DNA of 11,169 nt from Chromera velia (Eukaryota > Sar > Chromeraceae), in the NCBI GenBank assembly GCA_018398765.1, contig JAHBMJ010003913.1, positions 71,501-82,669 on the forward strand, given 5' to 3'. The notes under the pieces were generated by a model that was not told the origin of the DNA, searched no databases, and was given only the letters and a program-made list of their open reading frames with translations. Positions 1 to 7,539 of the stretch are shown in pieces; the stretch's first letter is position 1; every line of letters starts with the position of its first letter. A program made the position numbers and the translations under genes.

Positions 1-528
1 CCCAGAAGGAGAGGGGGATTTCAAAAGAAAGAAAGTCAAATAGAAGGTCTGGTAAGATTTGTGAAGACTTAGTCCGAGTCAGTCAAGAACGTCTGCCGAT
101 ATTAGTGTTGATTCGTATGCAGAATTCGGATGCGGCAGCACTCGCATAGACGGAGTGATGATCAGCTGCTCCTCAAGGATAAGGCAAGGTCGTGGGAAGG
201 CATGGAGAGCTCATAGGTGGTTGAGCTCGATACTTGCCTCTAGAGTTGAGGTTGCTGTGTTGCGTAGACGGAACTTACTTCTTGCAGAGGGAGCTAGAGA
301 GGGAGAGATTGATGATTCAATGATAAAAAAAAAAAAATTAAACGATGTTTTCAAAAGTCTTAGTAAGTAATAGTAGCTACTAATTAATCAAACGATTAAA
401 GAATCGATGAATCCTGCAATCAATCAGTGATAGTCTATCGAGATTGATCTTTAGATAATAGATATGATTTAGACTAGATTCATATAGAATTAAGTCTACA
501 GCTGTATGACTAGACGTATGAGAGTTAC
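1..528. other. AT-rich intergenic DNA, no gene seen
   Basis: The stretch is AT-rich, with an A12 run near 325-336 and many short GATT/CTAG-type words around 390-510. The one reading frame of about 70 codons near 155-370 begins at GTG and shows no recognisable domain or splice context. I see no RNA gene, promoter element or protein similarity here. It probably belongs to the same repeat-rich intergenic landscape as 6720-7110. Confidence 0.5.
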
Positions 529-810
529 CAACGGTGCAAGCCGTCCCCCGGTAGTGGACCTCAGGACAAACCCGGAACATAAACTAGAGGTAATTTTCTA
601 ATAAAAAAACAAACAAAAAAAACGCTCTCCATGTAGACCATTTTTTTTTTTTTCACAACCATGCATGGTGCGGATGCAAAAACACCAGAGAACCACACAT
701 TTCTTACATAAAAAAAAAAAAAACAACAAAAAAAAAAGTGAAAATTACCTTTTTCTTTTTTTTTGAAAATTACCCCTAAAACATAAATCCTATCCTAAAT
801 CCTATCCCCC
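529..810 (+). repeat. Dispersed repeat, copy 1 (interrupted by a MITE)
   Basis: The 55-bp core at 529-583 (starting CAACGGTGCAAG and ending CCCGGAACATAAA) is roughly 80% identical by eye to 7540-7593. The core stops at 583. Its 3' continuation, a (TATCC)-type tail, resumes at 788-810 after a 204-bp interruption made of the inserted element (584-779) and a second copy of AACATAAA (780-787). A short simple-sequence tail is typical of SINE or other non-LTR retrotransposon 3' ends, but no coding capacity or RNA polymerase III boxes are evident, so the class is open. Two copies in 11 kb suggest a high-copy family. Confidence 0.7.
584..779. mobile_element. hAT-like MITE, non-autonomous, nested in repeat copy 1
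   Basis: This 196-bp element has 15-bp terminal inverted repeats: 584-598 reads CTAGAGGTAATTTTC, and the reverse complement of 765-779 reads TTAGGGGTAATTTTC (13/15 identical). It is flanked directly by the 8-bp duplication AACATAAA at 576-583 and 780-787, the duplication length of the hAT superfamily. Removing the element and one flank gives the arrangement seen in the uninterrupted copy at 7540-7609. The interior is A- and T-tract rich, non-coding, and contains a 12-bp palindrome ACCATGCATGGT at 658-669. An extra copy of the terminal motif, exact to the left end over 11 bp, lies at 740-750. A Tc1-type TA insertion is less likely because it would not explain the 8-bp duplication. Confidence 0.72.
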
Positions 811-1578
811 AATTTTTTGTTAAATTGTGGACGACTAAGCCGTCACGACTTAATTGTCAGATTGATCTAATGATGTTAGATTCAAAGTTAATAGATTGAT
901 AACGTTTGAGCAGGGTAGTATACATCAGATTAATGATAATATTAAAAACTCAATAAAAAAAAGTACAAGAATTGCTAGAGAAATTGGCAAAAATAATAAA
1001 TTGATTTACAATTGGCCAGTCTGTTTGAATGACAGACGGTCACAGACCTTTATAAGTTGAATTTAGAGTCAAATTTGATCGGCCGTCTAGTCGGCTATCT
1101 AGACTGAATGATGCATCATGTATGAATTTGCAACATGCATTGATTCATGTTCAAGCCAACTTAATTCAAGGTTACATCGATCATCAATGAAAAATCGATG
1201 CCCATGAAAGATACGTATCAGTCCTATGAACTGTGTACGTGTTTTCCCGATTGCCCTGCTCCGACTTCTTTTTCAATGCCTCTCTCAACTTGTACGTCCC
1301 TCTGGATAATCGTTTCAAATGCTCACGGCCCCCTGGCCGCTTGATAAACTCGTGAAGTCAAACCTACGGTCAAACCCGCCTTCATATGGGATGCATGACA
1401 ACATGGCCCGTGGAGAGCTCAAGACTCCCCTGTCGCTCTAGATACCCGTGATCTTCATCGTAGGCCTTTTCAATTGTCTCTGTTCCCGTAAACATCTGTT
1501 GCAAGAGCTGAATTCATGCAGACGGAGGGCACCGAGAAGAGTGCTTGGCTGCCGCACGCATCGATCGATTTGTTTGTC
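811..1578. other. Intergenic DNA downstream of the SGNH gene
   Basis: AT-rich up to about 1250 and more balanced from there to the minus-strand gene ending at 1579; the right part should contain that gene's 3' untranslated region. Short imperfect inverted repeats occur at 1077-1106 (GCCG..CGGC and TCTAG..CTAGA). ATGCAT palindromes occur at 1111-1116 and 1135-1140. No canonical AATAAA signal is seen on the minus strand just after the stop codon, and no gene is supported. Confidence 0.45.
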
Positions 1579-2628
1579 TCAAGACAGAACCATCGTAGGT
1601 CCCGATGCTGTGCCTCTCAGACTCGGCGTCTCTTTCTCAGACTCCTCCTCTGCCCCCGTCTCTTCGCTTACTGCGTTTTCCTTCTCCTTTTCCACCAGAT
1701 CCAAAATCAACCCTGCCAACTTACCCCCTCCCTGCACAGAGGGCTCGACTCTCTGGACATAGGCCCCCTCCTCAGATCCGTCCAGGGCTGCAGAGAGCTG
1801 CAGGGGGACTACCTTCACTCCCCCCACCTCAACTCTGGAGACGAAGTTGGTGAACACCTGATCAACCAGCCCCTTGAGGATAGAGGGGTCTCCTTCCTTT
1901 GAATACCCGAGGGCATCCAATGCCTCGGTGGCCCAGCTGCGGCCCCCCTCTAGGCCGGGGTAGTAAGTGCCACAAAGCACGACGAGAGAAGGCTTCGTCT
2001 TCTCAGTCAGTCTCTCGACAAAGTTCTTCAATCGCACAAGGAAGATTTCCTGAAGCTTTTCAGGAGACGGCAACCCCCCTCCCGTGGAAAACAGGATGTC
2101 GTTCGCACCCACGTGCACCACAAGAACATCCTGCGGCTGAATGTTATCTCTAATCACTTCATCTGCATCCAGCAGAGAGACCTCCCTTCCTTCCAGAGTC
2201 GATGCCTCCACTGCTGTGTTCACGGTCACCAAACTCATCTTCCTCGAACTAGCTTGTGCGTTGAGGTTGTATGTCACATCTCTGACCATACGGCCCTCAA
2301 GCACTCCCTCATATCCGTTCAAGGCCTCGGCTGTGTAGCTGGGATCTGTCAGGGGGTCTGTGTGGAAAGCGTTTTCAGCATCGCGAGAGTATTTGTGAAC
2401 ATTGGTGGGGTTATTTGGAGACAGCCAAAACTTGTTATCAAGAGCGGAGTCCCCTGCAAGCCAGAGAACGGCAGCGTCGGAAGTTGCAGATCGAACGTGA
2501 CCGATCACGGCGTTAAGGTGGGCCACTTCATGACCCGACCAGTGTGCATAGAACTCCTGGGACCGAATCTTCTCCGCTGCTCCGAGAACAGTCCCAACAA
2601 CACCCGCAAGGGACAGCGTCTTCAACAT
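1579..2628 (-). CDS. SGNH/GDSL-like hydrolase, intronless, catalytic Asp-x-x-His absent
   Basis: The uninterrupted frame encodes 349 residues from the ATG at 2628; the frame reaches 2649 only through a TTG codon, so the ATG is preferred. Residues 1-20 are hydrophobic at first and could be a weak signal or anchor. Family blocks are visible: block I LAGDSALDNKFWL (residues 57-69, nucleophile Ser61), block III VHVGANDI (171-178, Gly174 and Asn176 for the oxyanion hole), a conserved-looking NTAVEASTL (137-145) and FIRDNI-like VIRDNI (158-163). Block V, normally DxxHP, reads QRVEPS (292-297), so Glu replaces His and Gln replaces Asp. From memory, a protist SGNH-like family carries this same Glu-Pro-Ser form, so it may be a family trait rather than decay. 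The last 35 residues are acidic and low-complexity. The substrate is unknown; esterase/lipase activity is uncertain. It is transcribed divergently from the protease gene. Confidence 0.88.
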   Translation of the reverse strand: MLKTLSLAGVVGTVLGAAEKIRSQEFYAHWSGHEVAHLNAVIGHVRSATSDAAVLWLAGDSALDNKFWLSPNNPTNVHKYSRDAENAFHTDPLTDPSYTAEALNGYEGVLEGRMVRDVTYNLNAQASSRKMSLVTVNTAVEASTLEGREVSLLDADEVIRDNIQPQDVLVVHVGANDILFSTGGGLPSPEKLQEIFLVRLKNFVERLTEKTKPSLVVLCGTYYPGLEGGRSWATEALDALGYSKEGDPSILKGLVDQVFTNFVSRVEVGGVKVVPLQLSAALDGSEEGAYVQRVEPSVQGGGKLAGLILDLVEKEKENAVSEETGAEEESEKETPSLRGTASGPTMVLS

Positions 2629-2744
2629 GTTGTTCTCCTCTCCGTGCAATGCTTAGCAAGAACCAAAACAGCGAAGGAAGACGGTCATCAAGCTACTGGC
2701 TAAAGTCGGATATGAAGAGGAGAGGGGAGACATTTACAGTTACT

Positions 2745-2771
2745 CATGACATTTCATGACCCAGCCATGAC
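2745..2771 (+). promoter_or_regulatory. Three CATGAC motifs spaced about one helical turn
   Basis: CATGAC occurs at 2745-2750, 2755-2760 and 2766-2771, start-to-start distances of 10 and 11 bp. Spacing close to one DNA turn would place three bound proteins on the same face of the helix. The array lies 117 bp upstream of the SGNH start codon and 36 bp before the TATATAAG box. A regulatory role is inferred from position and spacing only. Confidence 0.35.
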
Positions 2772-2786
2772 AGAGACGGCCCTCCC

Positions 2787-2878
2787 TGCATGTTGTTTGG
2801 TGGCACTATATAAGAGCCGATTAATCGGTCAAGTGCATGCAAGTCCATGCATCCCGGCGCAGCTCAGTGCATGCATGC
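2787..2878 (+). promoter_or_regulatory. TGCATG/TGCATGCA cluster
   Basis: TGCATG is at 2787-2792, the full octamer TGCATGCA at 2834-2841 and 2868-2875 (running on to another TGCATGC at 2872-2878), and ATGCAT at 2847-2852. TGCATGCA is a documented target of an ApiAP2 factor conserved in Plasmodium and Cryptosporidium. If the host is an alveolate, this cluster is a plausible AP2 binding region for one or both flanking genes. The link is inference. Confidence 0.4.
2807..2814 (+). promoter_or_regulatory. Candidate TATA box
   Basis: TATATAAG on the plus strand is a good TATA-box match and sits inside the divergent intergenic region. It would direct transcription towards the protease gene, whose ATG is about 500 bp away, which would imply a long or spliced 5' untranslated region. 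It may instead be fortuitous, since TATA boxes are uncommon in many protist promoters. Confidence 0.3.
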
Positions 2879-3312
2879 CGCGCGGCACGCGGCCCTCGCG
2901 GAACGGTCGGTTCCTCGATCGACGCGCATGGCCTGGGCGTGCGCGGTCCGCTGCGCGGAGACGCCATTCAGTGACTCAATTCAGTCTTCCACCGCGACTC
3001 GATCCACCAAATTGATCCAAATTGTACCAACGAACAAACAAGAACATTAATTGTGGATCCTTATGCATGAGCCCTTCTGCCGGAGTTGAACAATTTTTCA
3101 CATTACCTGCAGCTTGCATGGACATCGAACAAGGACAGTTTTTGAACAGGACCACGGGTCTGCGGTTCGGGAGCGCTCTTCTGGATATCATTTGGATTTC
3201 GGACTAACCCGAACATCCTAAAGAGGTAGTCCTTGCTGCTTCTTTCGGACAGATCTAGGCATTGCAAAGCCGGCTGCGTTGAACAGATTCTGTTGTCATC
3301 AGCGCAGGATCG

Positions 3313-4797
3313 ATGGGCAGCTTCTTTACATGTGCCCTTTTGGGCCTGTGTCTCTCCTTTCTGTTGTTACCCGTCTCCTCCCAATTCCGTATCCCCCCTG
3401 CTGTAGAAGAGCTGCTCGGGCCTGTGGCGGTGAACTTCACATTCAACGACACAGACCCTGACCACTCGAATATCATCGGGGGGAGGCCTGTGACGCCTCC
3501 AGATAAATACCAGTTTCTTGTCGCACTCTCAAATCCCGAGTGGGCAGCGCAAAGACGAGGACAGGTAAGAAGACGAGAGGAAAGAAAAAGATTCAAATGA
3601 GAGTGGGGAGCCTCGGGGCTTTACACAAATCCGGTCACTCCAATTTGTCTACGAGGGAGGCACAGAAAGGAAGGACGGACAAGATGCTCTCCTTTTCCCG
3701 CCCCACCCCCCCCTTTTCCTCTTCGTTTCTTCCCAACACTCCTTGGTATCCCTTTTCCTGCTCGCTCCAGAGCTGATGCGTGCCCGATTGAACTGCTTTG
3801 GAGTTTTCTTTCTGATTAAAAATGTACACTCTGGTCGAGCCGATGTGATTTGTGCCTTGCAGTTCTGCGGAGGATCTCTGATCTCCTCGCGGTGGGTCCT
3901 CACTGCTGCCCACTGCTGTGATGTCTTTCCTACAATAGAGGTCATTGTGGGGGCAGGGGACCTGAGAGATCCCACCCAAGGCACGGCAGTCAATGTTTCT
4001 AGCATCATCCTGCACCCTCAGTACAACGCTCGCACAATGTCGAACGATGTCTGTCTCCTTTATTTGTCAAGGTATGTAACCTCCTTCGCCCCCATCCCCC
4101 TTGACACCGGGCTCTACGCCAGAGCGAGGACACCCCTGACCGTGGCCGGATGGGGCGACACTAATGCGTCGTTTGCGGGAGTGGTGAATCCCCCAGTCCC
4201 AATGGAGGTGGCGGTGGCAGTCGTTGACACTGCAGAGTGCAACAGCAGCCCCGCAGGGTACCGAGGGGCCGTGACGTCTCCTGAAATGATGTGTGCGGGA
4301 TTCATAACGGGAGGGAGGGACGCGTGTCAGGGCGACTCGGGGGGGCCTCTGTGGGTGACTACCTTTGATGGGTCTCCGAAAGTTGTGGGGGTCGTTAGCT
4401 GGGGGTGAGTGCATTCTTTGTTTCTTTGCCTGTGTGTTTCTTCCGTCCTTTCTTTCCTCTCTTCCTTCCCGCCTTCCTCCCACCATCCTTGCTTTTCTTC
4501 CTTCCTTCCTTCCTTCCTTCCTTTTCTTTCTTCCGTCTTTTTCTTTCCTCTCTTCATTCCCGCCTTCCTCCCACCATCCTTGCTTTTCTTTCTTCCTTCC
4601 TTCCTTCCTTCCTTCCTTCCTTTTCTTTCTTCTGTCTTTTTCTTTCCTTCCTTTTTCCTTCTTTCTTTTTTGCTCTCTTGCTCTAACTCCATCCAGCCCT
4701 AGTCGGCGCTCTCCCTCTTCCCCGACTTCCCTACTCGTTGTCTCTCTGTCTCAACTTGTGAGTGCTTTGCGTGCGTGCGTGCGTGTACGTGTACGTA

Positions 4798-4840
<43 letters not shown>

Positions 4841-5486
4841 CTGTTTTGCTTGTTTGCATGCGTGTTTCTCGTTGACATTCACATTCCCCCCTGTCTTGCC
4901 TTCTGAGCCCTACTCATGAAATCTCGACCGATGCTCTTTCTTTGCTTTCTGACGCTTGCCCCCCTTGCCTGGTGAAGATTCTCTCAATTCGCATACCTCC
5001 CTGCTGTCTACTACAAGGCCCTTGACTCAACACCCTGCAGTCAGACATTCAGATCGATGTTCACGGCCCGACGGGTGGGTAGCTTCGCCTTCACTGATCT
5101 CTTGGGCTGCTTGTGTTGTCTTCTACTAATTCTTGTGATATCTCGTTGCGCATCTTCTTTTCATCTCTTTACAAAACAAACTGTCATGTTTCGCTTGCCT
5201 GAGTGTGTGTGTCTGCAGATACGGGTGTGCACAGCCAGGGCTGGTGGGGGTGTACGCACGTGTGGCGACATTTGTCCCTTGGATTCAGAGTGTCACGGGG
5301 ATCAGCGTCCCTGCAGAAGAGGGAGGGGGGGAGACCCCGACGGTAGATGAGGAAGGTGGAGAGAGACCCCTTGCTCTCTCTCCTTTTGCAGTCTCGGGAC
5401 AGTCGGATGATGACGGGAGTCCTGAAGGAGATCATCCCAAAGAACTAGAGGTCCTCGTAGGAAACCCCATGACTCTGTTACCATGA
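3313..5486 (+). CDS. Trypsin-like serine protease (S1 family), secreted, three exons
   Basis: Exons are 3313-3564, 3863-4404 and 5219-5486, with donors CAG|GTAAGA and GG|GTGAGT, acceptors TTGCAG and CTGCAG, and phases 0 and 2. The 353-residue product begins with a signal peptide (about 1-23, VSS|QF). A propeptide follows with two N-glycosylation sequons (Asn41, Asn45), and the mature domain starts at IIGG (Ile54). The triad is His101 (LTAAHC), Asp146 (SNDVCLL) and Ser243 (GDSGGP). Asp237, six residues before Ser243, and Gly265 in SWGYGC give a trypsin-type pocket, predicting cleavage after Arg/Lys. Cysteine pairs 42-58, 168-182 and 191-220 (chymotrypsin numbering) are present, plus an extra Cys after AAHC and one in NDVC. 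The residue before IIGG is Asn, not the usual Arg/Lys. The last 60 residues form an acidic Gly/Pro-rich tail without membrane segment. It probably acts outside the cell or in a secretory compartment. Confidence 0.95.
3565..3862 (+). other. Protease intron 1
   Basis: This 298-bp GT..AG intron falls in phase 0 between RGQ and FCGGS, just before the first disulfide cysteine. It contains a pyrimidine-rich stretch at 3690-3770, and the acceptor is TTGCAG at 3857-3862. Splicing restores the S1 family block order exactly. Confidence 0.88.
4436..4660 (+). repeat. 91-bp tandem repeat made of CTTC/TTCC microsatellite
   Basis: A unit containing GCCTTCCTCCCACCATCC occurs at 4471 and again at 4562, a period of 91 bp. 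Both units share the preceding TCTTTCCTCTCTTC segment and a following (TTCC)n run, and a third, truncated unit begins near 4625. The whole tract is almost purely pyrimidine on the sense strand of the protease gene and lies 30 bp after the 5' splice site. Confidence 0.8.
4801..4838 (+). repeat. (GT)19 microsatellite
   Basis: Nineteen perfect GT units inside protease intron 2, preceded by degenerate GTGC/GTAC repeats from about 4768. It could form left-handed DNA and be length-polymorphic. Confidence 0.95.
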
Positions 5487-6720
5487 CACCTGTGTGTGTG
5501 GCCTCCCTGTCCTCGAACACGACGAAAGAATCTGGTTCTCTCCGACTACTTTTGAAAGTAGAAGCCAGGCATAGACAACAAGACAATTGCAAGAAAACGC
5601 GTGATGAAATGGGGGAAGGGAGAAAGAAGGGCCAAAGGAAGGCCAGTAGAGAAGTCAGATGCATGCCCGTGCAGATCAGAAATCCAAGCCAGGTGGCACG
5701 TAGGAGAAAGAAGAAAGAAGAGGAGAGAGAACGAGCCTGATCGTGCACTATCAACAGGGTGCTGTTGTTGTCCCAAAATTCAACGAAGAATAAGTGAATG
5801 ACAAAATCCTTTTTTCTCCTTTCCTCTGGCCCCCCCCTCCCAGAAGAAGAGAGGGGGGGAGGGAGAGAGACTAGGAGTGTGAGGTGTAGTTGATGTCTCC
5901 TTAGACTGCTCAGAATTCAAAAAACTTTTTTATGTTAGAAGAAAAATGGGGGGGGGGGGGGGGGGGGAAGGACACATCGTTTTGGTAATGTGTCGCCTGC
6001 ATGTGTCGTATTGTATCCGTCTGACACGCAGAAAAGAAAAGAATTCCAAATGAGAAATGGGTACCGGCTTTGCCGCGCTGGATGAATTCAGAAAGAACGA
6101 GAAAACGAGATCGATCGGTTTGTTTGCGCATTATGCAAGACTCGACTTGAATGAGAGTCCTTTTGAAAACGAAGGGAAACGACAGTGAGCACAAGGCGGA
6201 GGAGTGCGAGGTTTCCTTCAAGTCTCTTCCAGACGTAATCAGTTTTTAGCCACCTGTTTAATTCTCCGTCTAGTTCCACGTCTGATTTCCCGTCTGTGCA
6301 TCTCATACATGCCTGCGTGTATACGCGTTCAATAATTGATTCACTCCTGAACAGTTCTTCGTGATCGCCGAACCCGTTCCTCCCTCTCTTCCTTGTCTTC
6401 CGACTGCTCGCATTGAGCTGCAAGTCTTCATCTTTAAGTGCCCCCCTCCAAATCAGTACACCCCTTTCTAGACAGAGAAAGACGAATTTTAACGGACGGA
6501 CAGAACCACCAGAGGATGTGCAAAAAAAAAAAAACAGACAGACAGTCTGAAACAGAAAGGAAAGCAACTACAAGCGAGGGGTTGAGGGGGAAAGTAGGCT
6601 GCATGCATTCAAGGGCTCTTTGAAACTTGGAAGGCACGAAAGGCTGAGATTGGGGAATGATGTGAAGCGGCATGTGTTGTGACTGTTGTGGTTGCGCTGC
6701 ATAATAGTACATTATACGGT
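5487..6720. other. Intergenic DNA downstream of the protease gene
   Basis: The first few hundred bases should be the protease 3' untranslated region. A C8..G7 self-complementary segment lies at 5830-5859 and a G20 run at 5948-5967. The longest open frames on the minus strand (around 6088-6567) open only at a TTG codon, have low-complexity starts and match no family I recognise. No gene is supported. Confidence 0.45.
5948..5967 (+). repeat. G20 homopolymer
   Basis: Twenty consecutive G residues lie on the plus strand, about 460 bp beyond the protease stop codon. The run can form G-quadruplexes, and its exact length in the assembly may be unreliable. Confidence 0.9.
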
Positions 6721-6769
6721 ACATATATAAATTAAATTCGTTTTTATCCTATGTGTACTAGATTCTATA

Positions 6770-6815
6770 TTGATTGATTGATAGATTGATTGATTGATCT
6801 AGTGATTGATTGATA
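6770..6815 (+). repeat. (TTGA)n tetranucleotide tract
   Basis: An imperfect array of TTGA/GATT units is interrupted by GATAGATT and GATCTAGTG. It lies within the AT-rich block and is an ordinary degenerate microsatellite. Confidence 0.75.
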
Positions 6816-6957
6816 GGTTCAACGCTAGGCTTAGGCTTCCCGTTATATCTGTCTGTTGCCGGCGAGAATATATGTATAATTTCTCGAATGAAGCTATAGC
6901 TTAACTAGTATCTTAATTTCAGTAAATCTAGCAGCCAATCCTAGAGCCAATCTATAA

Positions 6958-6989
6958 CCGAGGGCCCAGGGGTAGTGAGGGGCTCTCGG
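6958..6989 (+). other. Strong hairpin followed by a T-rich run
   Basis: CCGAGGGCCC (6958-6967) pairs with GGGCTCTCGG (6980-6989) over 10 bp, with one G-T wobble and a 12-nt loop. ATTTTT and then ATTTTTT follow immediately. The stem is GC-rich inside an AT-rich block, so it stands out. It looks like an intrinsic terminator but lies in eukaryotic DNA, so it may be an RNA 3' end or a remnant of a mobile element. Confidence 0.5.
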
Positions 6990-7539
6990 ATTTTTAAATC
7001 ATTTTTTAAAACCTGTTAGATTAGTTAGCTAGTTATATAGTTAGCAGTTCCTAAAAATAAATCATTTTAATATTTTGTTTCTGATAAAATAAAATACCTA
7101 TGGAATGCATGCAGGAAAAGAACAGGTGGACCTGGAGGTGATCTCCACAGAACAAACGCTGAAGAGCTCACAGTCTTGAGTCGCAGAAAGGCATAAAAAA
7201 TCTTTCAAGGGAAGAAACAGGTACAGAGTAGAAAGCCACCAGCACGCAGCAATGCTAGATGAAATTGCTTAGGCAAAAGAGGAGGGCGAACGGAAAAACC
7301 TGGGGACGGGGGTACTGCTTGAATCCGCATGCTATAGATCGTCTCCGATCTTGTGTTGTGAGCCTTTTATAAACGATCTCTCTATGGCACGGCCTAGTAC
7401 AGCTAGCCTAGTTGATTTCGTTCAATAATTGAATCGATCGACTGATTGACGTGTCAGGAAAGGTCCTGACATCTTAGTAGTAGGCCTGAGAGGTTGGTCT
7501 AAAACGCTCCATCTGCATGCAGGTGTCTGAGCGACCTCT

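Larger units (their letters stand above)
2629..3312. promoter_or_regulatory. Divergent intergenic control region
   Basis: This 684-bp gap separates the start codons of the minus-strand SGNH gene and the plus-strand protease gene, so both promoters should lie here. It contains phased CATGAC motifs, a TATATAAG box and a TGCATGCA cluster (listed separately). A CpG-rich block follows at about 2876-2965, with a small hairpin GGAAC/GTTCC near 2899-2913. No coding exon is supported in either direction. Confidence 0.6.
4405..5218 (+). other. Protease intron 2, repeat-rich
   Basis: This 814-bp GT..AG intron has donor GTGAGT at 4405-4410 and acceptor CTGCAG at 5213-5218. It splits the Gly codon of SW-G-YGC in phase 2. 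It carries a pyrimidine-rich minisatellite near the donor, a (GT)19 tract at 4801-4838, and a short GTGTGTGTGT run just before the acceptor. The exact rejoining of the substrate-binding SWG motif makes the boundaries reliable. Confidence 0.9.
6721..7539. other. AT-rich intergenic block, no gene seen
   Basis: Base composition drops to AT-rich up to about 7100. The block holds a (TTGA)n tract, a GC-rich hairpin, TGCATGCA at 7106-7113 and 7514-7521, and an 8-bp-stem hairpin (TGTCAGGA/TCCTGACA) at 7452-7471. No open frame of useful length occurs. Confidence 0.45.

Noticed and set aside
155-370. Plus-strand frame of 71 codons in AT-rich DNA
   Set aside because: It opens at GTG, is short, ends in a poly-Lys stretch coded by an A-run, and has no support.
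380-580. Minus-strand 66-codon frame
   Set aside because: It is a chance reading through the antisense strand of the dispersed repeat.
585-778. Tc1/mariner-type insertion at TA
   Set aside because: TA does flank the inner termini, but the 8-bp AACATAAA duplication and the uninterrupted copy fit a hAT-type insertion better.
2629-2649. Longer SGNH start at 2649
   Set aside because: The codon there is TTG; eukaryotic initiation is far more likely at the in-frame ATG at 2628.
2113-2703. Plus-strand frame of 196 codons opposite the SGNH gene
   Set aside because: It is antisense to a frame with clear SGNH motifs and shows no motif of its own.
4327-4919. Long Lys/Glu-rich and Phe/Ser/Pro-rich frames over the CTTC tract
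   Set aside because: They are translations of the pyrimidine microsatellite within protease intron 2.
6088-6567. Minus-strand frame of 159 codons
   Set aside because: It opens at TTG, begins in low complexity and has no family similarity or splice context that I recognise.
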